Of a stretch of DNA of 12,125 bases, positions 1 to 7,745 are shown in pieces. The stretch is taken from assembly GCA_023459755.1 (NCBI GenBank), contig JAEWSS010000243.1, positions 1 to 12,125 on the forward strand. Direction: 5' to 3'. Each line of letters starts with the position of its first letter. The first letter of the stretch is position 1. This stretch comes from Verrucomicrobiota bacterium. GTDB taxonomy: Bacteria > Verrucomicrobiota > Lentisphaeria > Victivallales > Victivallaceae. The position numbers and the translations under genes are program-made. Below the pieces are notes generated by a model. That model was not told the DNA's origin and did not search any database. It was given only the letters and a program-made list of their open reading frames with translations.

Positions 1-648
1 CACCAGCGGCAGTGAAAGATATTCCCGAAGCAGACCGTCCACCCGGAGACGAACCACGGTGCGATCCTCGTCCGGTTCAACGTGAATATCGCTGGCCTTC
101 TGCTCCACCGCCGCCATCAATATGTCATTGACCAGCCGCACGGTGCGGGCTTCGCCGGCCATGCTGCGCAGCGTTTCCTCCAGATCGGATTCGGAAACGG
201 ATGAGGCGGAGTTGTCTTCGCCGTTTTCGCCGTCCGCGTCCCCCGGCGTCCTCAACTGTTCGATTGCGTTTCGCCGCAACAAATAGCATTCAGGAACCAG
301 ATTGAGCAGTTTTCTCATTAAGTAGACGTGACTGTCCAGCCGGTACGGATCGCTGACCAGCAGCACCGCCGAAAAATTGGCGCGACGGCCGACGGCGATG
401 TTCCACGCCGAACAATAATTCTCTGGAACCTCCGGAATCGGTGCAAGATGTTTGAACTCGCTTTCCTCGGCAATCGGCACGCCGGAGGCCAGACTGTAGG
501 CCTGGAGCAGTTCGTTTTCCGCAAAGACGCCGGAGGTTACCAGCTCCCAGTCCAGTTTGCCGCGGTCGGCGGTGGCCGCCGCTCTGCCGGCGTATTCCGG
601 ATAGATCGCCGAGAGCTGTTCAACAATCCTTTTTTCATTGACCGCCAT
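1..648 (-). CDS. gspE: Type II secretion / type IV pilus assembly ATPase, N-terminal part (runs off the left edge)
   Basis: The ATG is at 648 and the frame stays open for 216 codons to base 1, so the 3' part is missing. The protein is the cytoplasmic hexameric ATPase that powers pseudopilus or pilus extension. Residues 1-125 look like the GspE/PilB N-terminal (MshEN-like) domain. An acidic linker follows at about 135-158. The start of the ATPase region then shows ASDIHVEP (185-192) and a VRLRVDG motif (199-205), both typical of the family just ahead of the nucleotide-binding core. The Walker motifs lie outside the window, so activity cannot be judged here. The gene starts 7 bases after the secretin stop, with a GGGGAG ribosome site overlapping the secretin's last codons, so the two are surely co-transcribed. 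GspE and PilB cannot be separated on this fragment. The secretin-then-ATPase order is T2SS-like. Confidence 0.88.
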   Translation of the reverse strand, partial: MAVNEKRIVEQLSAIYPEYAGRAAATADRGKLDWELVTSGVFAENELLQAYSLASGVPIAEESEFKHLAPIPEVPENYCSAWNIAVGRRANFSAVLLVSDPYRLDSHVYLMRKLLNLVPECYLLRRNAIEQLRTPGDADGENGEDNSASSVSESDLEETLRSMAGEARTVRLVNDILMAAVEQKASDIHVEPDEDRTVVRLRVDGLLREYLSLPLV

Positions 649-655
649 CTCGGAG

Positions 656-3115
656 TCACTCCCCTTCCGCGGCCGGAACGAACCCGGCTTCCGGCTTGTC
701 CGCGTCGGCTTCCGGAGCGTTTTCCGCCGTACTTTCGGGTGCGTCGGCGACAACGTCGGCAATCGGGGTCGGCGCAAAGGTGTCGCCGTCGGCTTCGGTC
801 GCTTCCTGCGGCTTCATATATTCCAGAAGATCGGTGCGCATCTGCTCGTCCGGAGTGGCGTCCGAGGGTTTCACGATCACGCCGCCGCGATCGCTGAACT
901 CGCCGCGCCGCGTCTGATACGGCTTATAGACGTTGTTTTCAAATACGTTGATTTCGCGCAGCGAATCGCTGTAACGCCGAATCATTTCCTCCAGCGAAGT
1001 GCGCTCGTTCACCGCGGTGGCGGTGATCAGCACCAGAATCTCGGTGCGCTCGGTGCTGCGTGACGAATTGCCGACCAGCCAGTTGAGCATCGGTATTTCG
1101 GAAATCATCGGAATGCTGTCCAGCGACTCCTCCTTGCGGTCGCGAATCAGACCGCCCATCACGATGGTCGAGCCGGAACGCAAAGACAAATTGGTCGAAA
1201 GCAGATCCTGTTTAATGATCGGGGTGGAAACTCCGCCCAGCGTATTGGCCAATGCGTCGGAAATCGTCTGCGATATTTGGAGCGAGATCAGGCCGCCTTC
1301 GCTGATCGTCGGCGTAACGTCCAGGATAATACCGGTGTCCTCGTATTTATAGTTCTGCACCAGAGAGGTATTGGTTCCGGTGGAGCTTGAGGTGTCGGTC
1401 AGCTGGGAGTTGATGATCGGAACCTTTTTGCCGACGTTGACAGTCGATTTGTACTGACTGCGCGCCATAATCTGCGGACTGGAGATCACGTTAAGTTTGC
1501 TTTTTCCGGCCAGCGCCTTGACATAGAGAAACTTTTCATTCGGATTGTTCGGATCGAATACATGGATATTGCCGCCGAACTGATTGTCCGCTCCCGGCTT
1601 AAGGTCGGAATAATCGGTGCCGAAATTCATTTTTTCGCCGTTGACGGTGGTTTGCGTGTTCCACTCCACGCCGAAACTGTTTTTGTCGGTGAGTTCGATC
1701 TCCACCACCATGACCTGAAGCATAACCTGCGGCGGAATCGAATCGAGCCGGTCAAGCAGTGCGCGGATAATCCCGTAAACCCGCTGAGTGGTCATTATCA
1801 CCAACCGGTTGTATTCGAGGTTGGCCGAAATTCTGACCGGATATTCAAACACCGAGTTCGGAGCCGCCACCACCTTGTCGGTGTTCGGAGCCGCCACGCC
1901 GTTGACGTTTTTCACGTTGCCGCCTTTGGACGGGATAACGATGCCCACCATGTTCGGGAACAGAACCGAAAACTCGGCCAGCAGCTGCTCGGCGTCGCCG
2001 TTGACTACTTTATATATGTAGGCGTTGTTCTTTTCTTCGGCGTCGGTACGGTTCAGAATGTTGACCCAACTGCGCAGTTCAACCAACGGTTCAATCGCGC
2101 TGGCGGAGGCGATCAACACCTGAAGCCGGTCCAGACTTACCAGATGAATCGCGCCGGGCTGACTGTCCACGTTGCCCACGTCGGTGACCGCGAATCCCAG
2201 TACCGGCATAATCTGCTTAAGTTCGCCAACAATCTTGCGCGACGAAACCTGATTGCACTGCATAACCACCCGATACCAGCCCTGCTTGTAATTTTTGTCC
2301 AGCTCGGCGATGATCTCCAGCACCCGGTTGATGTTGGCCGGAGTGTCGATCAGCAGCAGTGAATTGTTCTGCCCCAGAACCTTGCAGGTGGCTTCGTTGG
2401 AAAGGAACGGCTTGAGTTGTTCCATGATATTGGTCGCCGGAACATACTTCATCCGCACGGTGCGGAGCATCACGCTGCTGCCCTCTTCAAGGATTTGGCG
2501 CTCGCGAGCCACCTGATTAAGCGGACGGATATAAAGCACGCCGTCGCGGAAATCGCAGTAGGCGTTGCACATCCAGAGCAAATGGTTGAACAGTTCCCAC
2601 GCCTCGACGGCTGAAAATTCCGCATGCAGCGACATCGACACCGTTCCGGAGACACCGGTTTCGACCGTGTAATTGAATTTCATATCTCCGGCAAAACGGG
2701 CGACGATGGTCATGACGTTCAAATTGTCGGCGTCGAGGTCGATTCTGAGACGCTCGTTCGGATTTCGGTTTGGGAAAACCTGCGAAAAATCGGCGCCGCT
2801 TTTTTCCTCAACCCGACTCAGCCCGTCGCCGGAACCGGTTTTAGGCAGATTGTCGTCGGTGATGGTAATGTCCTGATACGCCGGTTCGGTGACCACGTCC
2901 TTGGTGCGGTCGGAGGTTCCGCCGTCGCCGATCGCCGGACGCTGGTTGCGAATCGGCGTTTCCCCGATGATGCCGAACGGCGACGGTTTCAGCGTATTGT
3001 CCGCGTTCGATTTTTCATCGGCTTCGTGGTTAAGCAGCCAATCGGCGCTGCATCCGCCAAAAAGTCCGGCGCAGGCGCATGTCATTATCACTTTTGCAAT
3101 TTTTCGCAGCAACAC
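656..3115 (-). CDS. gspD: Lipoprotein secretin, outer-membrane pore of a type II secretion / type IV pilus-like system
   Basis: An 819-residue secretin that forms the gated outer-membrane channel. It begins with a lipoprotein signal (basic start, hydrophobic core, lipobox LFGGC with Cys22; Ser follows the Cys, so no Asp inner-membrane retention signal). A hydrophilic stretch of about 100 residues follows, then N-domains (N0 about 123-200, N1 about 215-275, N2 about 280-356, N3 about 363-458). The C-terminal secretin domain (about 461-700) has VGKKVPI (561-567) and the GGLIRDRKEES / IPMISEIPMLNWL signature (654-680). No AMIN domain is seen, which favours GspD over PilQ. An acidic Ala/Glu/Asp-rich tail fills about 740-819. 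The start is a GTG at 3115, chosen because GGAGG sits 5 bases upstream and it gives a complete signal peptide. It lies 27 bases after the GspC-like gene and just before gspE. Confidence 0.95.
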   Translation of the reverse strand: MLLRKIAKVIMTCACAGLFGGCSADWLLNHEADEKSNADNTLKPSPFGIIGETPIRNQRPAIGDGGTSDRTKDVVTEPAYQDITITDDNLPKTGSGDGLSRVEEKSGADFSQVFPNRNPNERLRIDLDADNLNVMTIVARFAGDMKFNYTVETGVSGTVSMSLHAEFSAVEAWELFNHLLWMCNAYCDFRDGVLYIRPLNQVARERQILEEGSSVMLRTVRMKYVPATNIMEQLKPFLSNEATCKVLGQNNSLLLIDTPANINRVLEIIAELDKNYKQGWYRVVMQCNQVSSRKIVGELKQIMPVLGFAVTDVGNVDSQPGAIHLVSLDRLQVLIASASAIEPLVELRSWVNILNRTDAEEKNNAYIYKVVNGDAEQLLAEFSVLFPNMVGIVIPSKGGNVKNVNGVAAPNTDKVVAAPNSVFEYPVRISANLEYNRLVIMTTQRVYGIIRALLDRLDSIPPQVMLQVMVVEIELTDKNSFGVEWNTQTTVNGEKMNFGTDYSDLKPGADNQFGGNIHVFDPNNPNEKFLYVKALAGKSKLNVISSPQIMARSQYKSTVNVGKKVPIINSQLTDTSSSTGTNTSLVQNYKYEDTGIILDVTPTISEGGLISLQISQTISDALANTLGGVSTPIIKQDLLSTNLSLRSGSTIVMGGLIRDRKEESLDSIPMISEIPMLNWLVGNSSRSTERTEILVLITATAVNERTSLEEMIRRYSDSLREINVFENNVYKPYQTRRGEFSDRGGVIVKPSDATPDEQMRTDLLEYMKPQEATEADGDTFAPTPIADVVADAPESTAENAPEADADKPEAGFVPAAEGE

Positions 3116-3128
3116 TTTGTCCTCCGGT
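3116..3128 (-). promoter_or_regulatory. Ribosome binding site deciding the GTG start of the secretin
   Basis: On the minus strand the sequence before the secretin reads CCGGAGGACAAA then GTG. This is a strong GGAGG with a 5-base spacer. No ATG lies at a better distance, and the next in-frame ATG (codon 11) would cut away half of the lipoprotein signal. Confidence 0.7.
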
Positions 3129-3142
3129 TATGTTTTAGGCCG

Positions 3143-3649
3143 TCACCGCGGCGTCGATATTTTTATTCTGTCCCGCATACTGTCCTGCGGAAGTCTTATT
3201 TCAAACAATCCGTCCGGCTTGCGAACGACCGCCGAACTTTCACGAACCTCCACCACCGTAACATCCTTCATCAGCGTACCGCCGGCACCGAGAATCATGC
3301 CCGGCGTCACATTGCGGTCGGCTCCGGCCGGAATAAAAACTCCGGTGCGTCCGCCTTCGCGCCCCATAACCGCAACCAGTTCAAACGGCGGAGCCTTGTC
3401 GGTCCACGGCTCGGCCGCCTGAGGCGCACTCTGACCGCGGCGCGGCGAAAACAGATCCTTCTGCACAATCAGATCGCTCCAGGTGCGCAACTGTTCCAGA
3501 CTGACCACACCGTCGCCGCCGATGCGGTGATGAATCTGCGACTCATCGGTTTGCAGCGGCTTGCCGAAGTCGTGAAAAAACAACATCAGGCAAAACACCA
3601 GCAGCATTCCGGCCAGTGCCGCCTGCAGCAGCAGCAAAACGTTACGCAT
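3143..3649 (-). CDS. gspC: GspC/PilP-like inner-membrane connector protein
   Basis: A 168-residue protein with one N-terminal membrane segment (about 4-25) and a periplasmic remainder. In this family the protein links the inner-membrane platform to the N-domains of the secretin. After the membrane segment comes a linker containing QKDLFSPRRG (63-72), which resembles the conserved 'LF.P.R' stretch of GspC. A small beta-rich region (about 85-160, starting FELVAVMG) then looks like the homology-region domain shared by GspC and PilP. There is no PDZ or coiled-coil extension, so it is a minimal form, shorter than proteobacterial GspC. Its ATG lies inside the end of the GspM-like gene (8-base overlap), with GGGGGA 6 bases upstream, and the secretin follows 27 bases later. 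The position directly before the secretin supports the call more than the weak sequence similarity does. Confidence 0.75.
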   Translation of the reverse strand: MRNVLLLLQAALAGMLLVFCLMLFFHDFGKPLQTDESQIHHRIGGDGVVSLEQLRTWSDLIVQKDLFSPRRGQSAPQAAEPWTDKAPPFELVAVMGREGGRTGVFIPAGADRNVTPGMILGAGGTLMKDVTVVEVRESSAVVRKPDGLFEIRLPQDSMRDRIKISTPR

Positions 3650-4244
3650 CTGTGTTCCCCCAATATCCGGTCAGCGCCGAGCGGCTGGTCACCACAATGA
3701 CCTTGAGTTTTCCGCCCAACACGACCTTGCCGCCGGAAGGCTTCAAAGAAATACTGTCCCAGAAAAATTTCGGCTGCGAAAGCGACAGCGCGATCACAAA
3801 GCGGCAGACGTCGCCCAGCGACGCCGGATCGGCGTTGACGTCCACCTCATAACCGATCACCCCGTCCGCAAGTTGAACGTCCTTCAGGTTTCCGGTGGTT
3901 CGCAGATTGATCGAACATTCCGCCGAAATCGTCTCCAGCTTCTGGAGCACCGCCAGCCGCGGGTCCTCGGCGGAGTTGAAACTCCACACATCGTTGCGGC
4001 GCACCGACCTCATCTGCGCGGTAATCAAATCGGCCTGTTCTTCAGCCAGCTGCGCCCGCAGGTTTTCATATTCGCGCATTCTGAGCCGGTAGTTCCGCAG
4101 GTCGGGAACCGCGCTGCGCCAGTCGATATTCAACAGCAGCAGCACAAAAAGCACCAGCACCAGCCCGGCCAGCACAATCACCTTGTTGCGATTGTCCGGA
4201 TTGTGGAGTTCGGAGTGAAGTTTTTTCAGCCCGTTCAGCTTCAT
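3642..4244 (-). CDS. GspM/PilO-like assembly platform protein
   Basis: A 200-residue bitopic protein: a short basic cytoplasmic start, one membrane segment (about 21-40), a likely coiled coil (about 48-76, rich in R/E/L), then a periplasmic alpha/beta domain (about 95-195). This is the architecture of PilO and GspM, which pair with PilN and GspL to build the inner-membrane ring. The start is placed at the ATG at 4244, not at the in-frame ATG 15 codons earlier, because this ATG overlaps the stop of the upstream gene as ATGA and lies just after a G-rich ribosome site. The earlier start would add an Arg/Gly-rich piece that is only the other frame of the gspL end. The last 8 bases overlap the next gene. 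Sequence alone does not separate PilO from GspM. Confidence 0.75.
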   Translation of the reverse strand: MKLNGLKKLHSELHNPDNRNKVIVLAGLVLVLFVLLLLNIDWRSAVPDLRNYRLRMREYENLRAQLAEEQADLITAQMRSVRRNDVWSFNSAEDPRLAVLQKLETISAECSINLRTTGNLKDVQLADGVIGYEVDVNADPASLGDVCRFVIALSLSQPKFFWDSISLKPSGGKVVLGGKLKVIVVTSRSALTGYWGNTDA

Positions 4245-5503
4245 TTGGCCGCCGCCCCCCCTCCGGCCGCGCCGACGGTGCGGGTCCACACCACCTGAGC
4301 GGTCGAAGTTTTATTGTCGGCGTTCTGGGTGGTCTTGGTATCTTCGGCCAGTTTATAATTTGGAATGGAACCGAGCAGGTCGAGCAGCGCGATGCGTTCG
4401 CCGGCGTAAATGATGGTTACGCTGACCTTGCCGGCGGCACAGGCGAATCCGGTGACATACATATTGTCCGGCAGAACTGATGTCAGCCGATAAAGGAAGC
4501 CGAGAATTTCGGCGTCGGGAGTGATATTTTCACAAAATTTGCGCAGAATAAGCTGACGGCGGTCGATCGTGGCGCGTTCTTTCCGGACCGCGTCAAGCTC
4601 ACGCTGCACCTCCACCACCTTCGCGGCGGTCTCCAGCACCAGATCGCGCTCCTGAATCCACGCCTTGACCAGCAGTGCGGAAATCACCAGCAGGCTGAGT
4701 CCGCCGAGATAAATGATGTTGTGACGATAACGCCGAAAACGACGGCGGACCAGATCGTGCGGCAGCAGCGCCGCACCGCGGCCGCGGACGGCGGAATCGC
4801 GCAGCAGGGCCGCGCCGAGCAGCACCGCGGTGGGATACGCGCCGGACATCGGCAGATCGCCGGTGGAAAGGTTCAGTTTTTCGGCCAGATCGCCGAGCCG
4901 GGTCAGCGCCGGAGACTGCGCATAGCCGGAAAGCATTGCCGCTTCGCGCAGACCGGACTGACCGGCCGGCTTGAACACGCAGTCCGGTTCCACAAACGGC
5001 ATATACATTTCCATGCGGTCGAATTCGGGGCCGACCGCCATAAACGGATGAAGCAAAATGTCGGCGCGGACTCCGGCGTCTCTGATTTCGGCGAGCAGTG
5101 ATTCAAGTCTGGCGCGGTTTACCGCCATGATCCGCACCCGCGCCCGGCCGTCGGGCAAAGTGCCGAGGCGGAGAAAAGTGTGGATGCAGTTTTCCGACGG
5201 CTCCGGCAGCGCTTCCGCAAGTTCGAAATTGAGAGCCTGTTCAAGCTCGCTGTCCGGCAGCGGCGGCATCGCCCGCTCAAAGACCACACACTCCGGCATA
5301 TATCCGCCCAGAGCAAGAAATTCATCCTCGTCCAACTGAATATCGTTGAGCAGCAGCCGAAGCCGGTCCCCCAGCGCAAGCGACCCGGCGGAATTCGAGC
5401 GGTGTTCGAGCATAAAAAGCCGTCCGCCGCGCCGCTCCTCCAGCCGCACCGCATAGACTCTGAACTGGTGGTCCCAGCTGATTGCCCAGCATCTTTTGCT
5501 CAT
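4241..5503 (-). CDS. gspL: GspL-like platform protein (PilM-PilN type fusion)
   Basis: A 420-residue protein and the first gene of the operon. Residues 1-250 form a soluble cytoplasmic region that looks like the actin-like half of GspL or PilM, the docking site for the GspE/PilB ATPase. LLPHDLVRRRFRRYRHN (246-262) then leads into one membrane segment (about 263-280), followed by a coiled coil (about 283-320) and a PilN-like periplasmic ferredoxin-fold domain (about 328-390). The tail ends in a Gly/Ala-rich stretch. In type IV pili these halves are separate PilM and PilN; here one chain holds both, as in GspL. The ATG at 5503 has a GGAG only 3 bases ahead, so the site is close but usable. The stop overlaps the next start by 4 bases, and the G7 tract near the end is discussed in the findings. 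Confidence 0.8.
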   Translation of the reverse strand: MSKRCWAISWDHQFRVYAVRLEERRGGRLFMLEHRSNSAGSLALGDRLRLLLNDIQLDEDEFLALGGYMPECVVFERAMPPLPDSELEQALNFELAEALPEPSENCIHTFLRLGTLPDGRARVRIMAVNRARLESLLAEIRDAGVRADILLHPFMAVGPEFDRMEMYMPFVEPDCVFKPAGQSGLREAAMLSGYAQSPALTRLGDLAEKLNLSTGDLPMSGAYPTAVLLGAALLRDSAVRGRGAALLPHDLVRRRFRRYRHNIIYLGGLSLLVISALLVKAWIQERDLVLETAAKVVEVQRELDAVRKERATIDRRQLILRKFCENITPDAEILGFLYRLTSVLPDNMYVTGFACAAGKVSVTIIYAGERIALLDLLGSIPNYKLAEDTKTTQNADNKTSTAQVVWTRTVGAAGGGAAAK

Positions 5504-5536
5504 AAACTCCGTGTCCCGTTATTCTTCGTTTTATGT

Positions 5537-5564
5537 AATATATACATTTTTTCCACCGCCGCAA
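5537..5564 (-). promoter_or_regulatory. Candidate sigma70-type promoter of the secretion operon
   Basis: On the minus strand, TTGCGG (5564-5559) and TATATT (5542-5537) are 16 bases apart. The predicted transcript start is near 5530, leaving a leader of about 27 bases before the gspL ATG. The -35 match is moderate and the -10 is good. The gene order to the left leaves no other space for a promoter that would drive the whole operon. Confidence 0.5.
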
Positions 5565-5630
5565 GCCGCCGTCCGGCAAATTAACTGTATATTTTTGATA
5601 TTAGACCTTCCTCTTCCGGTTTTTGTTCGT

Positions 5631-5659
5631 TTGAAAACAAGGGTTCGCGGTGTTATATT
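5631..5659 (+). promoter_or_regulatory. Candidate sigma70-type promoter of ligA
   Basis: TTGAAA (5631-5636) and TATATT (5654-5659) are separated by exactly 17 bases, a very good sigma70 match. The expected transcript start falls near 5665-5667, within 1-3 bases of the ligA ATG at 5668, so a transcript from here would be leaderless or nearly so. Confidence 0.6.
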
Positions 5660-5667
5660 AGGCCATC

Positions 5668-7686
5668 ATGGAAAACCGCGAACTTGAAAATCTGACGCTC
5701 AAACAACTTACCGCCGAAATCGAACATCACAACCGGCTGTACTGGGAACTGCACACTCCGGAAATCAGCGATGACCGGTACGACGCATTGCTGATCGAAC
5801 TGCGCCGCCGCGTTCCAGACCATCCACTGCTGGAGGCGGTTCACGCGGTGAACGCCGAAACCTCCGGCGGAAAGATCAAACTGGCCGAGCCGATGCTGTC
5901 GCTTGACAAGGCGTACAGTCTGGAAGAAGTGATTGCATGGGCAAAAAAATGCGCCCGCGACGAACATGAGCCGCTGCTGGTTCAACCGAAATATGACGGC
6001 ATCTCGGCCTACTTCGACGGCCGCATCCTCGCCACCCGCGGCGACGGAACCTACGGCGAGGACATCACCGACAAGATCCCGCTGATCGAACTTGAGGCTC
6101 CCGGCTATACCGGAAAGCTCGACCGGCCGGCGCGCGGCGAACTGGTGATCCGCGATGACGATTTCGCCACGCTTTACCGCCATATTGTCAAACGCGGCGG
6201 CGGCTCATACAAAAACTCCCGCAACGCGGTAGCCGGAATCATGGGGCTGAAAGACATTTCCGATATGGTGCGCCAGCACGCAAAAATCACGCTGGCGGAC
6301 TACGGGCTGAAGTCGCACAAAATAAATCTGGACGAGCTGACGGCAAACTTTGCCGACCTGGTGGCGGAAGTCGAAGCACTCCCCTACCCGACCGACGGCG
6401 TGGTGTTTAAATTGGCCGACGCCGAATACTCCGATTCGCTCGGCGCCACCAGTCACCATCCGCGCGGCCAGATCGCCTTCAAATTTTCCGGAATAAGACG
6501 CGAAACCGAACTGCTCGGCGTAGAGTGGAGTTTCGGAAAAAGCGCTCTGACTCCGGTGGCCGAACTTTCGCCGGTCGAGATCGGCGGCGTGACCATCAAA
6601 CGGGCCACACTCCACAACGCGCAGAACGTGATCGACATGGACCTTCAACTCCACGATGTCGTCACGGTCGAACGCGCCGGCGACGTGATTCCATATATTG
6701 TCAGCCGCGAGGAGGGGGAAAACCGGCAGAGTTTCATGATCGAAAACTGTCCCGGCTGCGGTGCAAAGCTGGTGCGCAAGGGGCCGGAATTGTGCTGCGT
6801 CAACCCGGAATGTTTTGAGACCAATCTCCAGAAACTGGCCGACGCGGTTAAAAATTTCGGCATCGAACGGCTCGGCGAACCGACGCTGCGCAAAATGATG
6901 ACGTCGCTTAAGGTGCGCACTTTGGCCGACATTTTCCGGCTGAACAAAACCGAAATCATGAAACTGGACAGTTTTGCCGACAAGTCGGCCGACAATCTCG
7001 CGTCCGAAATCGAAAGCGCCCGCACCGCGCCGGACTACCGTTTTCTCGCCGCGCTGAACATCCCGCACATCGGGTTGAACGTGGCAAAAATGCTGCTGCG
7101 CCATTATCCGCTCGAAAAATTGTCCGAACTAACGTCGGACGAGCTGAAAACCGTTCCGTCGATCGGAGACGAACGCGCACGCGCGGTCTCCGAAGTTCTC
7201 CATGCCGACGCGCCGCTGATCGCCGAGCTGCTTGCGGCGGTTGACCTGAAACGCACCCCGTTGCAGTCTGCGGCATCCGCCCGGCCCACCATTTGTTTCA
7301 CAGGAAAAATGCCGGAAAAGCGTTCGTTTTATGAGGAATTGGCCGCCCGGCACGGCTACGAGGCCGCCGACTCGGTGACCTCCGGATTGTCACTTTTAGT
7401 AACCGACGACATCGAAAGCAAAAGCTCAAAAACCGTCAAGGCGAAAAAGCTCGGAGTCAAAATCATGGAGCTTCCGGAGTTCCTCGCATCACTCGAAGCC
7501 GGCTCCTCCGGTGAACCGCCGCAGAACGACGAAGCGGCCGACGCCGACTCATCGTCGGCCGCGGAACCGGAGCAGACCGCCAACCCCATTGAAACGAAAA
7601 CCCCGGAAAAAGCGCCGGACTCGGAGCAGGAACACGCCGACACCGTTCAAAAAGACGGAAGCGCGGAGCAACTTGAACTTTTTTAA
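5668..7686 (+). CDS. ligA: NAD-dependent DNA ligase (divergent LigA with BRCT domain and tail)
   Basis: A 672-residue ligase that seals nicks in DNA using NAD+. The order is domain Ia (about 1-60, with HNRLYW and ISDDRYDAL), adenylation domain (catalytic Lys108 in QPKYDG; RGE at 156-158; TDGVVFKL at 242-249), OB domain (with LTPVAEL and ATLHN), a four-Cys zinc finger (Cys361, 364, 377, 382), helix-hairpin-helix repeats (about 455-515), and a BRCT domain (about 538-610). A disordered acidic tail of about 60 residues then ends in EQLELF. It is divergent: the strand after the catalytic Lys is about 5 residues shorter than usual, and the usual PRWAIA-type stretch reads PRGQIA. The start has no clear ribosome site, but it gives the expected N-terminus. 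It could be the sole ligase or a second, accessory LigA. Confidence 0.95.
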   Translation: MENRELENLTLKQLTAEIEHHNRLYWELHTPEISDDRYDALLIELRRRVPDHPLLEAVHAVNAETSGGKIKLAEPMLSLDKAYSLEEVIAWAKKCARDEHEPLLVQPKYDGISAYFDGRILATRGDGTYGEDITDKIPLIELEAPGYTGKLDRPARGELVIRDDDFATLYRHIVKRGGGSYKNSRNAVAGIMGLKDISDMVRQHAKITLADYGLKSHKINLDELTANFADLVAEVEALPYPTDGVVFKLADAEYSDSLGATSHHPRGQIAFKFSGIRRETELLGVEWSFGKSALTPVAELSPVEIGGVTIKRATLHNAQNVIDMDLQLHDVVTVERAGDVIPYIVSREEGENRQSFMIENCPGCGAKLVRKGPELCCVNPECFETNLQKLADAVKNFGIERLGEPTLRKMMTSLKVRTLADIFRLNKTEIMKLDSFADKSADNLASEIESARTAPDYRFLAALNIPHIGLNVAKMLLRHYPLEKLSELTSDELKTVPSIGDERARAVSEVLHADAPLIAELLAAVDLKRTPLQSAASARPTICFTGKMPEKRSFYEELAARHGYEAADSVTSGLSLLVTDDIESKSSKTVKAKKLGVKIMELPEFLASLEAGSSGEPPQNDEAADADSSSAAEPEQTANPIETKTPEKAPDSEQEHADTVQKDGSAEQLELF

Positions 7687-7706
7687 AAAAAAATCGCAGC
7701 CGCCAT

Positions 7707-7734
7707 TTGCAATTTGAGGGAAAAGGATTATCTT
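7707..7734 (+). promoter_or_regulatory. Candidate promoter of the tRNA gene
   Basis: TTGCAA (7707-7712) and TATCTT (7729-7734) are 16 bases apart, which puts the transcript start about 5 bases before the tRNA 5' end. The match is moderate, but the spacing to the tRNA is right. Confidence 0.45.
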
Positions 7735-7745
7735 AATAGCACAGT

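Noticed and set aside
328..897. Long plus-strand open frame
   Set aside because: It lies opposite gspE and the secretin end, is Arg-rich with no recognisable domain, and is explained as the shadow of GC-rich coding sequence.
1562..2362. 266-codon plus-strand open frame inside the secretin
   Set aside because: The secretin on the other strand has full domains and motifs; the opposite frame is His/Val/Arg-rich with no family features and no ribosome site.
2624..3700. 358-codon plus-strand open frame
   Set aside because: It runs across three well-supported minus-strand genes and looks like antisense shadow.
4245..4289. Upstream ATG giving a 215-residue GspM-like protein
   Set aside because: The extra 15 residues are Arg/Gly-rich out-of-frame gspL sequence; the ATGA overlap start is better.
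6205..7104. 299-codon minus-strand open frame inside ligA
   Set aside because: It is fully inside ligA, whose motifs are unmistakable; the antisense translation has no domain.
7679..7693. T6-A9 tract at the ligA end as a terminator
   Set aside because: No GC-rich hairpin precedes it; an A/T tract alone is not enough.
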